From positions 186,001 to 250,000 of the forward strand of contig CALVBT010000002.1 of assembly GCA_944325885.1 (NCBI GenBank): a stretch of DNA of 64,000 bases, given 5' to 3'. A program made the position numbers and the translations under genes. Below the pieces are notes generated by a model. It did not search any database. It saw only the letters and a program-made list of their open reading frames with translations, and had not been told where the DNA came from. Shown in pieces: positions 1-8,525 of this stretch (position 1 is the first letter of the stretch; each line of letters begins with the position of its first letter). This DNA comes from Candidatus Gastranaerophilales bacterium. Lineage in GTDB: Bacteria > Cyanobacteriota > Vampirovibrionia > Gastranaerophilales > Gastranaerophilaceae.

Positions 1-972
1 GCTTTGGGTGCAAAAAAAATTATTATAGGCACAGCAGCAAATGAAGAATTTTTATCAAAACTTCCAAAAGACAGAGTCCTTGTTGCTATTGATGCAAAAA
101 ACGGACATATAGCAACAAACGGCTGGGCAAAAACAATCGATGCTACGCCGATGGACTTTGTGAAACGCTTTAACAACTATTGTTCCGGATTTTTATACAC
201 AATTGTGGAAAAAGAAGGAATGATGGGCGGCACTGACATGGCTGCTATCAAAGAAATCAGAAATTCCACATCAAAAGAACTTGTCGCTGCCGGCGGGATT
301 TCTGATGTAGATGAAATTGTTGAACTCCAGAAAAATAATATTTCAACACAGCTCGGAATGTGTATTTATACAGGCAAAGTAGAACTGGAAGAAGCTTTTG
401 TTAAATGTTTGGATTTTGAAAAGAGGTTTGGCTACATACCTACAATTGTTCAGGATGTTGATACAAAACAGGTTCTGACACTTGCTTATTCTACGGCCGA
501 GTCTGTCAGACTAGCTTTAAAAACAGGGAAAGGCACATACTTTAGCCGCTCAAGAAAATCCATCTGGGTAAAAGGCGAAACCTCGGGCAATACACAGGAG
601 CTTGTTACTGCTCGTTTCGATTGTGATATGGATGCGCTTTTATTTATGGTAAGACAAAAAGGCAATGCCTGTCACCTTGGCCGTTATTCCTGTTTCGGGG
701 ATAAGGATTTTACTGTTAATGAGCTTTATAACCTGCTTTTGGACAGAAAAAGACTGCTACCTGACAAATCTTTCACAACTAAACTGTTCAAAGATGAATT
801 CTATTTGAAAAGAAAGATAATGGAAGAGGCGTTTGAGTCTGTAAATTATGAACAGGGTGACGGTCTGGAGTGGGAAGCTGCTGATTTGACATATTTTATG
901 CTTACTTTTATGGCAATGCATAATGTTACCCCGCAGGATATTTTGAATAATCTTGCCAGCAGAACAAAATAG
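1..972 (+). CDS. HisA-HisI-HisE fusion, 5' end outside the window
   Basis: The reading frame is open through base 1, so the start lies upstream. Visible residues 1-145 are the C-terminal half of HisA (ProFAR isomerase), with VAIDAKNGHIATNGW and the phosphate-loop AAGGIS. Residues about 146-235 are HisI (phosphoribosyl-AMP cyclohydrolase), with SRSRKSIW, KGETSGN, the metal cluster around FDCDMDA, and the ACH and SC cysteines. Residues about 236-323 are HisE (phosphoribosyl-ATP pyrophosphatase), with the KLF, KIMEEAFE and WEAADLTY helices. The protein would carry out steps 2-4 of histidine synthesis. HisIE fusions are common; a further fusion to HisA is unusual. In HisA the Asp of the usual (K/R)DGT loop reads Glu here (EKEG, visible residue 72), which may affect the isomerase. 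Domain calls are firm; the functional state of HisA is uncertain. Confidence 0.9.
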   Translation, partial: ALGAKKIIIGTAANEEFLSKLPKDRVLVAIDAKNGHIATNGWAKTIDATPMDFVKRFNNYCSGFLYTIVEKEGMMGGTDMAAIKEIRNSTSKELVAAGGISDVDEIVELQKNNISTQLGMCIYTGKVELEEAFVKCLDFEKRFGYIPTIVQDVDTKQVLTLAYSTAESVRLALKTGKGTYFSRSRKSIWVKGETSGNTQELVTARFDCDMDALLFMVRQKGNACHLGRYSCFGDKDFTVNELYNLLLDRKRLLPDKSFTTKLFKDEFYLKRKIMEEAFESVNYEQGDGLEWEAADLTYFMLTFMAMHNVTPQDILNNLASRTK

Positions 973-1000
973 AATCCGTGTAACTGCAACAAATTTGAAT

Positions 1001-1025
1001 AAAGAAAAAGACCCTAATCGGGTCT
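1001..1025 (-). terminator. Rho-independent terminator for murI
   Basis: Read on the minus strand, AGACCC-GATTA-GGGTCT forms a 6-bp stem with a 5-nt loop and is followed by TTTTTCTTT. It lies about 100 nt beyond the murI stop codon and points the same way, so it probably ends the amidase-murI transcript. Confidence 0.7.
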
Positions 1026-1036
1026 AAAATTTAAAT

Positions 1037-1079
1037 AAGAAGAGAGAGCTTTCATATAATATAAAGGCTTTCTCTTCTT
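1037..1079. terminator. Long imperfect hairpin between hisAIE and murI
   Basis: The arm AAGAAGAGAGAGCTTT (1037-1052) pairs with AAAGGCTTTCTCTTCTT (1063-1079), with one mismatch and one bulge. The flanks are AT-rich on both sides and there is no clean T-run directly after it on the plus strand. It may act as a convergent terminator or 3'-end stabiliser between the two opposing genes. Confidence 0.45.
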
Positions 1080-1126
1080 AAAAATTGCTATATTTTTTAA
1101 TTTTATTTCTAAAATATTTGTTTTTG

Positions 1127-1924
1127 TTACAATTCGACAAGCTCAGGATGACTTTTCAGTTTTAAGAAAATTTCTGCTGTTTTCTCAAATTCTTGCGGAT
1201 TGTGGCTGGCAAAATATTTTACATAGCCATTGTTCTGCTCTGACAAAAGATTTTTATGTCTTAAATCCTCAATAATGTATTGTGCAAAGATTTTTGCCGG
1301 ATTGATAAAAAGATTTTCGTCAGCATATTGGGAAAGTTTGTCTAAAAGATAAGGATAGTGCGTGCAGCCAAGGATTATCTTTTGCGGGTTAAATTCCAGC
1401 ACTTTGTCCAGATATTGAGTTATTGCAGTGTTTTTGTCATAGTCAGTGAGTTTTTTTTCTATAATAGGCACCCACATAGGACATGCCTGCTCAAATACCT
1501 CTATATCAGGATTTCCTTTTTTCAATTCCTGCGTGTATTTTTTAGAATCCACTGTTGCCTGTGTGGCCATGATTCCTATTCTTTTTAGGTTTTTATCAAG
1601 GGTTACACATTTTGAAACAACCTGAATCAGCGGATAAATTTTAAAGCTGTAGTTGTCTTTGAGTTCTTCATAAGCTGTTGCTGATGACGTATTGCAGGCA
1701 AGTACGACAGCTTTTACGTTTTGTGTTTCAAAAAAGTCAAAAATCTCTTTGACTATTTTTATCAATTCTTCTTTTGATTTTTCGCCGTAGGGAAGATTTT
1801 TTGTATCGCCAAAATAAAGATATTTTTCTTGCGGCCGTATGTTTAAAAGCTGCTTTAATACTGTCAGGCCGCCAATTCCCGAGTCCATTACTCCAATATA
1901 TTTTTCTTTATCTTCCATATACAT
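1127..1924 (-). CDS. murI: Glutamate racemase
   Basis: MurI converts L- to D-glutamate for peptidoglycan in the cytosol. The 265-residue protein has IGVMDSGIGGLTVL at the N-terminus, the first catalytic cysteine in VLACNTSSA and the second in ILGCTHYPYL, and it has normal family length. The first ATG follows the amidase stop codon by one base, so translation is probably coupled to the upstream cell-wall amidase; a second in-frame ATG lies two codons later. The last residues SHPELVEL are encoded by a sequence resembling a dispersed intergenic repeat (plus strand 1133-1152), so the natural C-terminus may have been overwritten. Confidence 0.95.
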   Translation of the reverse strand: MYMEDKEKYIGVMDSGIGGLTVLKQLLNIRPQEKYLYFGDTKNLPYGEKSKEELIKIVKEIFDFFETQNVKAVVLACNTSSATAYEELKDNYSFKIYPLIQVVSKCVTLDKNLKRIGIMATQATVDSKKYTQELKKGNPDIEVFEQACPMWVPIIEKKLTDYDKNTAITQYLDKVLEFNPQKIILGCTHYPYLLDKLSQYADENLFINPAKIFAQYIIEDLRHKNLLSEQNNGYVKYFASHNPQEFEKTAEIFLKLKSHPELVEL

Positions 1925-1925
1925 A

Positions 1926-3812
1926 TTAATCTTTACCCAAGTATTTTAAGATACCTTTTGCAATCGCTTCGGCTGTTTTTTGTTTTCTTTGTGTTGTTAA
2001 AAGCTCTTTTCGCTCTTCCGGATTTGAGATAAAACCTGTTTCGACAAGTATAGACGGGCAGGTAGTATGATTAATAACATAAAATTTAGACTTAAACAAT
2101 CCTCTGTCCTTAGAGTTTATTGCACAGGCAAACTCTTTGTGTACAATTTGTGCAAAATCATAGGACTGCGGCGTGTAGTAGTGTGTTTCCAGCCCGACAC
2201 CCTCCGGTGTAACGCTTGAGTTTACGTGGATACTTACAAACAAATCTCCGTGGTTGTCTTCTGTAAAGGAAACTCTGTCCTGTAAAGAAACATATACATC
2301 ATTTGACCTTACCATAAGGACATTGAAGCCTTTTTTCTTTAATATGGTTTCCAGTCTTTTTGCTATGTCGAGTGTAATGTCTTTTTCGTATATGCCTTCT
2401 CTTGTTGCACCGACATCTGTACCGCCGTGGCCTGCATCTATTACTATTGTTTTTACGTTAGGGTTTCTTGTTATTATTGCAGGTTTAGGTTTTTTGATTT
2501 CAACTTCTTTTGGAGTCATTATTGTCAGTTTGAGCTGCTTGTTATCAAAGCTTTCCTGATAATCAAGCGTTGTTGTTTTTTTGACAGGAATTATTATTTT
2601 TATGCCTGTATTTGACCCCGGCAGCTGCTCTGTTCTGAGTTTAGCAAGGACTTCGGAGTCAAGATTTTTTTTGTACGCATCGTGGTTGAAGCCTGAAGAA
2701 TTGTACAGATTTATTTCTACTTTGTTATCGAATTTTTTTATTGAATGGATTATAGGTTCCGTAAATGTAAAATGAAGGATATCTTTTGTATCATCTATTT
2801 TCTTTGCACTGTAATTGTATATAGCCGAGGTTCTGTCGTATAGCTTTAGCCCTAGCAGTCTGTCGTCATGCGCAAGAAATATGCTCTGTGAATCGTATGA
2901 GTATATTGGTCTGTATTTTTCTGCATTGGGTGTAGTTACGACTACTCTTGCTTTTGTCGGCTCAAATTGGCCTATTTTTATTGTTTCGTTTTCTGAAAGC
3001 ACGTATTCTTTGTTTCTGATTTCAGGGTTTACATAGGTATTTGGCATGTCAAATACCAGCCTGTCCGGCTCAGCAACAACAAACGGGCTTTCTATCGCAA
3101 TAGCACCGATACCTCTTATTAGCGCATTACCTCTTTTTACATCAATACTGTTTACCGTAAAGCTGCTTTTTAGCTTGAGTTCTTTTGTGTCGCTGCTTTT
3201 GAGCGTTGTATTTGTCTTTTTAACCAGTTCTCCTTTTGAGTTGAAGGCTTTTTGAATTTCTATTGCTTCTGGAGATCGCACTGTTTCTGCAGCAGAGTTT
3301 GCTGCAGGCTGTGCAGCTTTTTTCTCTTCGGAAAACAGTGTGTATTCATAATAGTTTTCTTTTGATTTTTCATCATTGTAGACAGAATGCAGGTTATTCT
3401 GCGTGAAAAGTTTTTTGTTATAAACAAAAACAAGGTTGTCATCTATTCGGTAAAGTTTTAGTTTGTTTACATTAAAACTTTTGTTATAGGTTAGTACCAT
3501 TCTGACTACGTTAGGGTTTGTTGTAAACTGTGATAATTTTATTTCTTTTATTGAGCTGTTTTTAAATGTCCAGCTGGAGTTTGGTCTTGTCAGTACAGAG
3601 TTTTCTATGTCAAAAGCAATTCTGTCCGGATTGGACAGTTTCATTGATTTGACATTGATGTACATTGCCTTTGTTGATGCAGCAAGAAAAACTATGTTAT
3701 CCGAATTGTCAAAATTTATCGAGTTTATTTTAACTGTTTCTTCGGCTGATGCTACATTAAAAAGGTTTATTATGAATATAAAAAAGATTAGTAATAATTT
3801 CTTTATCATCAT
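1926..3812 (-). CDS. Secreted N-acetylmuramoyl-L-alanine amidase with AMIN domains
   Basis: This enzyme would cut the amide between MurNAc and L-Ala in the periplasm during septum splitting. After a signal peptide (MIKKLLLIFFIFIINLFNVASA) come two AMIN-like beta-rich regions with PDRIAFDIENS and PDRLVFDMPNT, then a linker, then an Amidase_3 domain. The zinc ligands appear in VIDAGHGG, GIYEKD and SIHVN, and the catalytic Glu in LVETGFISN near the C-terminus. Tandem AMIN plus Amidase_3 resembles AmiC of cyanobacteria. The start is ambiguous: ATG codons at 3827, 3812 and 3809 are in frame and none has a clear ribosome-binding site; 3812 gives a compact signal peptide. It is co-transcribed with murI. 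Confidence 0.9.
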   Translation of the reverse strand: MMIKKLLLIFFIFIINLFNVASAEETVKINSINFDNSDNIVFLAASTKAMYINVKSMKLSNPDRIAFDIENSVLTRPNSSWTFKNSSIKEIKLSQFTTNPNVVRMVLTYNKSFNVNKLKLYRIDDNLVFVYNKKLFTQNNLHSVYNDEKSKENYYEYTLFSEEKKAAQPAANSAAETVRSPEAIEIQKAFNSKGELVKKTNTTLKSSDTKELKLKSSFTVNSIDVKRGNALIRGIGAIAIESPFVVAEPDRLVFDMPNTYVNPEIRNKEYVLSENETIKIGQFEPTKARVVVTTPNAEKYRPIYSYDSQSIFLAHDDRLLGLKLYDRTSAIYNYSAKKIDDTKDILHFTFTEPIIHSIKKFDNKVEINLYNSSGFNHDAYKKNLDSEVLAKLRTEQLPGSNTGIKIIIPVKKTTTLDYQESFDNKQLKLTIMTPKEVEIKKPKPAIITRNPNVKTIVIDAGHGGTDVGATREGIYEKDITLDIAKRLETILKKKGFNVLMVRSNDVYVSLQDRVSFTEDNHGDLFVSIHVNSSVTPEGVGLETHYYTPQSYDFAQIVHKEFACAINSKDRGLFKSKFYVINHTTCPSILVETGFISNPEERKELLTTQRKQKTAEAIAKGILKYLGKD

Positions 3813-3890
3813 ACATATATTGTACATTAAAAGCTGATTATGACTAATCTTTTACATTAGTTAATTGTATTATTTTTAAGACTATAAAAT

Positions 3891-4844
3891 TTATAGTGAA
3901 AGTGTCTTTTCTTTTATCTCTTCAAGATATTTAACAGCATAGCATCCTGCTACAGCACCGTCTGCAGCTGCAGTAATTACCTGTCTGAGAGGTGTCGTTC
4001 TGATGTCGCCTATAGCGTAAACACCTTTGACGGAAGTTTCCATGCAATCATTTGTAACAATGAAACCTGCTTCGTTTTGTTCCAATTGTGCGTTAAAATA
4101 TTCTGAATTCGGCGCAAATCCGATATAAGGGAATACTCCGTCTGTTGCGATATCTGTAGTTTCACCCGTTTTTACATTTTTTACGGTAATTGATTCCACA
4201 CAGTTTTCGCCGTTTATTTTTACGGGTATTGTGTCAAAAACAAATTCTACCTTGTCGTTTTTAAATGCACGTTCTTGTACAATTCTGTCGGCTCTTAAGG
4301 TGTCACGTCTGTGGATTATGTAGACTTTTTTTGCAAATTTTGTGAGATAGCAGCCTTCTTCAACAGCAGCATTGCCGCCGCCTACAACAACAACTGTTTT
4401 GTCTTTATAAAAGGCTCCGTCACAAACAGCACAATAGCTGACGCCTCTTCCGATAAATTCTTTTTCTCCTTCAATACCGAGTTTTTTTGCCTGTGCGCCT
4501 GTAGCTATGATTATTGTATTTGCTTCGTATATAGTATCTTTTGTTTCAACAATCTTCGGTTCTGTTGTCAATTCAACTTTTTCAATTTCCTGCATGGGGT
4601 ATTTGTCTATATCAAACATGCCGGCATGTTCTTCAAATTTTTCCATCATGTCGTATCCGCCGATTTTTCCGAGTCCCGGATAGTTTTCGAGTTCAAGATA
4701 GTTTGAAGGCTGTCCGCCGAACATTGATATATCAATTACGGCTGTTTTTGCAGCACCTCTTGCTGCATATATTGCTGCAGAAAGCCCTGCCGGCCCGCCG
4801 CCAAGAATCACAACATCATACTCAAGTCTTTTTTTCTCGCTCAT
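3891..4844 (-). CDS. trxB: Thioredoxin reductase
   Basis: This NADPH-dependent flavoenzyme reduces thioredoxin in the cytosol. The 317-residue protein has the FAD dinucleotide motif VVILGGGPAGLSAAIYAARG, the redox-active CAVC pair in SYCAVCDGAFY, the NADPH motif VVVGGGNAAVEEG, and the C-terminal FAD segment YAIGDIRTTPLRQVITAAADGA. Length is normal. It lies 21 bases downstream of a small secreted protein gene on the same strand, so the two are probably co-transcribed. A matching thioredoxin gene lies at 27316-27639. Confidence 0.96.
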   Translation of the reverse strand: MSEKKRLEYDVVILGGGPAGLSAAIYAARGAAKTAVIDISMFGGQPSNYLELENYPGLGKIGGYDMMEKFEEHAGMFDIDKYPMQEIEKVELTTEPKIVETKDTIYEANTIIIATGAQAKKLGIEGEKEFIGRGVSYCAVCDGAFYKDKTVVVVGGGNAAVEEGCYLTKFAKKVYIIHRRDTLRADRIVQERAFKNDKVEFVFDTIPVKINGENCVESITVKNVKTGETTDIATDGVFPYIGFAPNSEYFNAQLEQNEAGFIVTNDCMETSVKGVYAIGDIRTTPLRQVITAAADGAVAGCYAVKYLEEIKEKTLSL

Positions 4845-4865
4845 GTTTATCTCTCTCTTCTTTTA

Positions 4866-5387
4866 TTACTCCCTGCTCATAAATATGGATTGTATCGATT
4901 GTGCCGAGTTGCCTGAGATTTTCTTTGCTTTTATTTTATAAATGACAACATCTGTGCTTATTTTTTCACCATATTTATATTTTTCTATAACTATTTTATC
5001 AGTTCCATAGAAATTTTCACCATTCAATGTTAATGTTGGTGTTTCTGTCATTTTCGCATTTTTGTCCTGCGTTACATGTGTAAATTTTATTTGATTGCCT
5101 TTGACATCATCAACTGTAACAGAAGCTCTTGCTCCTGAAACGGGGTTTGATAATGTTATGACGTCACCTGTTTTTGATAAGTTCCAATAATCCGTGGAAA
5201 CTTCATTAAACATTTTTTCATTATTTGTGTAGGTCATAATGGAGCTTATTTCCCAGCTGCCGAAAAATCCTGCAGGCACCTGATCGGACAGGGAAACTCC
5301 TGCCTTCAGCACCATTGCATTTGCGGCGGTGTATTGTGCCGGAACTATTAAAAAGAATAATAAAAGAATATAAATTAATTTTTTCAT
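4866..5387 (-). CDS. Secreted protein of unknown function
   Basis: I do not recognise this 173-residue protein. It begins with a clear signal peptide (MKKLIYILLLFFLIVPAQYTAANA) with likely cleavage after ANA. The mature part is rich in alternating hydrophobic and polar residues (GFFGSWEISSIMTYTN, DVITLSNPVSGARASVTVDD, PTLTLNGENFYGTDKIVIEKY), which suggests a small beta-barrel or lipocalin-like fold; that is inference. There is no lipobox or membrane anchor. It sits just upstream of trxB on the same strand and diverges from tsaE. Confidence 0.75.
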   Translation of the reverse strand: MKKLIYILLLFFLIVPAQYTAANAMVLKAGVSLSDQVPAGFFGSWEISSIMTYTNNEKMFNEVSTDYWNLSKTGDVITLSNPVSGARASVTVDDVKGNQIKFTHVTQDKNAKMTETPTLTLNGENFYGTDKIVIEKYKYGEKISTDVVIYKIKAKKISGNSAQSIQSIFMSRE

Positions 5388-5453
5388 AAATTATATATAA
5401 TGCGGGTAAAAAATATTTCAATTTTTTTAGCCTATTTATGTTATTCTTTATTT

Positions 5454-5927
5454 ATGGAAAAGATTTTTACAATCACCGTGGATAATTTAGATGCGACTAA
5501 TATTCTTGCGCAAAAATTTGCAAATGCGTTCAGACAAAACGGGGCATTTGTTTGTTTGTACGGTGATATAGGTGCAGGCAAAACCGCTTTTACAAAACTT
5601 GTTGCAAATCATTTGAATGTAAAAGAAAAAGTAACAAGCCCGAGTTTTGTTATAATAAATGAATATCTTTCCGGTGATTTGCCTATTTATCACTTTGATT
5701 TGTACAGACTCGAAAATGAAGGTGTAAAAACAATTGTAGATGAGCTTGTGGAATACTCAAGACCAAAGGTTTTGACTTTTGTTGAGTGGGCTGAGTTCTC
5801 GGATTTTGAGCTTCCTTTTGACAGAATTGAGATTAGAATAGATTATATTGACGAGAACAAACGCACCTTTACTTTTTCTTGTGAAGGCGAAGAATACAAA
5901 AAGTGTTTGGAAGGAATTAACAAGTGA
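5454..5927 (+). CDS. tsaE: tRNA threonylcarbamoyladenosine synthesis ATPase TsaE
   Basis: TsaE is the ATPase of the t6A complex, which modifies A37 of ANN-decoding tRNAs. The Walker A motif is CLYGDIGAGKTAFTKL, followed by TSPSFVIINEY, YHFDLYRL and VEWAEF, all typical of the family. I chose the ATG at 5454 (MEKIFTI) because it gives normal length (157 residues); an in-frame ATG at 5400 would add 18 atypical residues. No strong ribosome-binding site is visible. The stop overlaps the GTG start of tsaB (GTGA), so the two genes of one pathway are translationally coupled. Confidence 0.93.
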   Translation: MEKIFTITVDNLDATNILAQKFANAFRQNGAFVCLYGDIGAGKTAFTKLVANHLNVKEKVTSPSFVIINEYLSGDLPIYHFDLYRLENEGVKTIVDELVEYSRPKVLTFVEWAEFSDFELPFDRIEIRIDYIDENKRTFTFSCEGEEYKKCLEGINK

Positions 5928-6607
5928 AGATTTTAACTTTTGATACCAGTCTGGACAAGACTTATGTCACATTTTCAGAAGATAAAAACATAATAGCGGA
6001 TGAAATAATTGAAAATCATAACGAAAAATATCATTCGGCTTTTTTAATTCCTGTTATTGCTCAGATTTTAAAATCTAACAGTATAAGCATGAAAGATATT
6101 GATGTAATCGGTACAAATATTGGCCCCGGAAGTTTTACCGGAATAAGAGCATGCGTTACCGTTGCGAGAGTGATAGCTCAGCAGCTGAATATACCGCTGG
6201 TCGGAGTCAGTTCGCTTGAAATTTTATCTCATATAAACGACACAGATGAATTGACAACAGTTGTGCTGGATGCAAGAAAACAGCAGTATTATACTGCTCA
6301 ATACAATAATGGCAAAGAGTTAAAAGCCCCCTCATTAACTAATGCTGATGATGTTTTGAATTTTGATTTTAAAAATGGACGTGTTATTGCTGATGAGGCC
6401 TCCAGCACATTTTTGAAAAGTGCTGGCATCGCTTCTGAAATTTATACGGAAATGAATGCTGATTTGGGTAGAATTTTGAGTCAAATAGTCTGCAATAAAA
6501 TACAAGACTGTAATAAAGATGATTTTCTCTGGGGTAAATTAAAGCCTCTTTATCTGCAGGCTCCGCCCGTTACGATTTCTGCAAAAGCAAAAACAGCGTC
6601 TGTTTAA
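5924..6607 (+). CDS. tsaB: tRNA threonylcarbamoyladenosine synthesis protein TsaB
   Basis: TsaB is the ASKHA-fold partner of TsaD in t6A synthesis. The N-terminus MKILTFDTSLDKTYV and the block IGTNIGPGSFTGIRACVTVARVIAQ are diagnostic, and the length of 227 residues is normal. The start is GTG and overlaps the tsaE stop by four bases. There is no TsaD, TsaC or RimI gene beside it here, so the pathway is split over the genome. Confidence 0.93.
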   Translation: MKILTFDTSLDKTYVTFSEDKNIIADEIIENHNEKYHSAFLIPVIAQILKSNSISMKDIDVIGTNIGPGSFTGIRACVTVARVIAQQLNIPLVGVSSLEILSHINDTDELTTVVLDARKQQYYTAQYNNGKELKAPSLTNADDVLNFDFKNGRVIADEASSTFLKSAGIASEIYTEMNADLGRILSQIVCNKIQDCNKDDFLWGKLKPLYLQAPPVTISAKAKTASV

Positions 6608-6697
6608 ATGTAAGCCTAATATAAATATAGGATTTCAAAAACAGGATATTATTATTTAATTATAAGTAATAATAAATATATTGGAGATTAGATTAGT

Positions 6698-7468
6698 ATG
6701 GATTTCACATCGTTAGTTGGTGTATTTTTCGGGATAGTGTGTATCTTAATCGGTCAGGCTCTCGAGGGCGGTAATATAGGACAGCTGCTTCAGATTACAG
6801 CTGCATTTATTGTATTTGGCGGTACAACAGGTGCTGTTATTTTGAGTTTTTCGGTTGTTGAATTGAAAAATGCTTTTGTCCTCTTAAAAGATGTTTTTAT
6901 GGGAGAAAAGGTCAATTTTGATGAGTTGATAGCTGAGATAATTAAATTTGCTACAAAAGCAAGAAGAGAGGGTGCTATTTCTCTTGAAAAAGAAGCAAGA
7001 ACTGCATCAGATCCGTTGATGGTAATGGGCCTTGAGGCTGTAGCGGACGGTACTGACCCTGCTCTGGTCAGACAGATGATGGAAACACAGGTTATGCTGC
7101 TTGAGGACAAGGTCGCAGGCGGTGCAAAAGTCTGGGAATCTGCCGGCGGTTTTTCTCCTACAATCGGTATCATCGGTGCGGTCCTCGGGTTGATTCAGGT
7201 TATGCAGAACCTTTCCGATCCGTCAAAACTCGGTGCCGGTATTGCGGTAGCTTTCGTTGCTACTGTTTATGGTGTAGGTGCTGCAAACTTAATTTTTATC
7301 CCGTTTTCCACAAAGTTAAAATTTAAATATAAAAAAGTATTCTTGAAAAAAGAAGTTATTATAGAAGGTATTCTTGCTATTCAGGCCGGTGAATCTCCTG
7401 CTTTGATAGAAAGAAAACTACAGGCTTACATTTTGGATAGTCACATGAAGGATAGAGAAGCGGTTTAA
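6698..7468 (+). CDS. motA: Flagellar-type stator protein MotA
   Basis: MotA forms the proton channel of the stator with MotB. The 256-residue protein has four expected membrane segments: residues about 2-22, 28-50, 148-170 and 180-205. Conserved parts include the cytoplasmic EKEART region and the loop GFSPTIGIIGAVLGLIQVM. The start ATG has GGAG upstream at a longer than usual distance (about 11 nt). motB follows after 4 bases. No other flagellar gene is in this window, so a non-flagellar use of the stator cannot be excluded. Confidence 0.9.
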   Translation: MDFTSLVGVFFGIVCILIGQALEGGNIGQLLQITAAFIVFGGTTGAVILSFSVVELKNAFVLLKDVFMGEKVNFDELIAEIIKFATKARREGAISLEKEARTASDPLMVMGLEAVADGTDPALVRQMMETQVMLLEDKVAGGAKVWESAGGFSPTIGIIGAVLGLIQVMQNLSDPSKLGAGIAVAFVATVYGVGAANLIFIPFSTKLKFKYKKVFLKKEVIIEGILAIQAGESPALIERKLQAYILDSHMKDREAV

Positions 7469-7472
7469 CCTT

Positions 7473-8456
7473 ATGGCAAGAAAAAAGAAACCAGAAGAGC
7501 ATGAAAATTTGGAGCGTTGGCTTGTTTCTTACGCAGACTTTATGACTTTATTGTTTGCTACTTTTGTTGTTCTTTATGCACTGTCACAGATAAATGTAAA
7601 TGAGTTTAAAAAAATAGAAGAATCCTTGAAAAAAGCTTTTAGTATACAGTCAATTCTTGACGGAGGCAGCGGTGTTATGTCCTCCGGTGAATCTGTGCTT
7701 GATGCGAGTGCTGCAAATTCAATGATTGATTCATTGATGATGGAATATATTAGCCCTCGCTATGAGCAGGATTCTTATGAAAAGATAAAAAAAGAAATTG
7801 AAGATAAAGTCAAATCAGGTGAGCTGGATGGCGTCAGTGCAACTATTGATGAAAGAGGGCTTGTCATTACTATTACAGACAAGAGGATTTTGTTCAAATC
7901 CGCTTCTGCCCAGTTAAATCCAGCAGCATTAAAAGTTTTAGATGAAATAGGAAAGTTGATTGTTGAAAAATTTGCAATGCACGGTATAAGAGTCGAAGGC
8001 CATACTGACAAACTGCCCATAAGCGGCGGCGGATATCCTTCCAACTGGGAGCTTTCTTCTGCCAGAGCGTGTACAATAGTTAAATATTTAATAGACAGAT
8101 TCAAAATTCTTCCTGATTTGATGTCTGCTGTCGGTTATGCTGATACCAGACCTGTCGCACAGGGCAGTGATGCTGCTTCTCTGGCTAAAAACAGACGTGT
8201 AGAAATTGTTGTTCAGAGAAATCAAAACAAAAATCTTGACCATTATCAAAATACTTATTTAAAAATGGGTAAAACTGAACAGCAAAGAAGAAGAAATGAA
8301 CAAATTAAAATAATTAGAGAAATCGAAAATAAAGACCTGCAATCTCTCGGCGAAGATATAAAACACTCTTCTGATATGTCTTCATACGAAGAAAACGGAA
8401 CCGACTTTCTCGATGAGTCCGAAAGAATAGATAAATTATCAAATCCCGGTATTTAG
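7473..8456 (+). CDS. motB: Stator protein MotB with OmpA-like peptidoglycan-binding domain
   Basis: After a basic N-terminus (MARKKKPEEHENLERW) comes one membrane helix carrying the ion-binding Asp in SYADFMTLLFATFVVLYA. Residues about 130-250 form an OmpA-like domain with GHTDKLPISGGGYPSNWELSSARA and NRRVEIVV, which anchors the stator to peptidoglycan. A charged tail of about 70 residues follows (KMGKTEQQRRRNEQ to the end), longer than in many MotB proteins. It forms a two-gene unit with motA. Confidence 0.93.
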   Translation: MARKKKPEEHENLERWLVSYADFMTLLFATFVVLYALSQINVNEFKKIEESLKKAFSIQSILDGGSGVMSSGESVLDASAANSMIDSLMMEYISPRYEQDSYEKIKKEIEDKVKSGELDGVSATIDERGLVITITDKRILFKSASAQLNPAALKVLDEIGKLIVEKFAMHGIRVEGHTDKLPISGGGYPSNWELSSARACTIVKYLIDRFKILPDLMSAVGYADTRPVAQGSDAASLAKNRRVEIVVQRNQNKNLDHYQNTYLKMGKTEQQRRRNEQIKIIREIENKDLQSLGEDIKHSSDMSSYEENGTDFLDESERIDKLSNPGI

Positions 8457-8525
8457 TTTTGTTATTTCATGTTTATTTTATAATATAGTCAGTCGGGTAA
8501 TATTTGTATCTAAGAGGACAATTTA

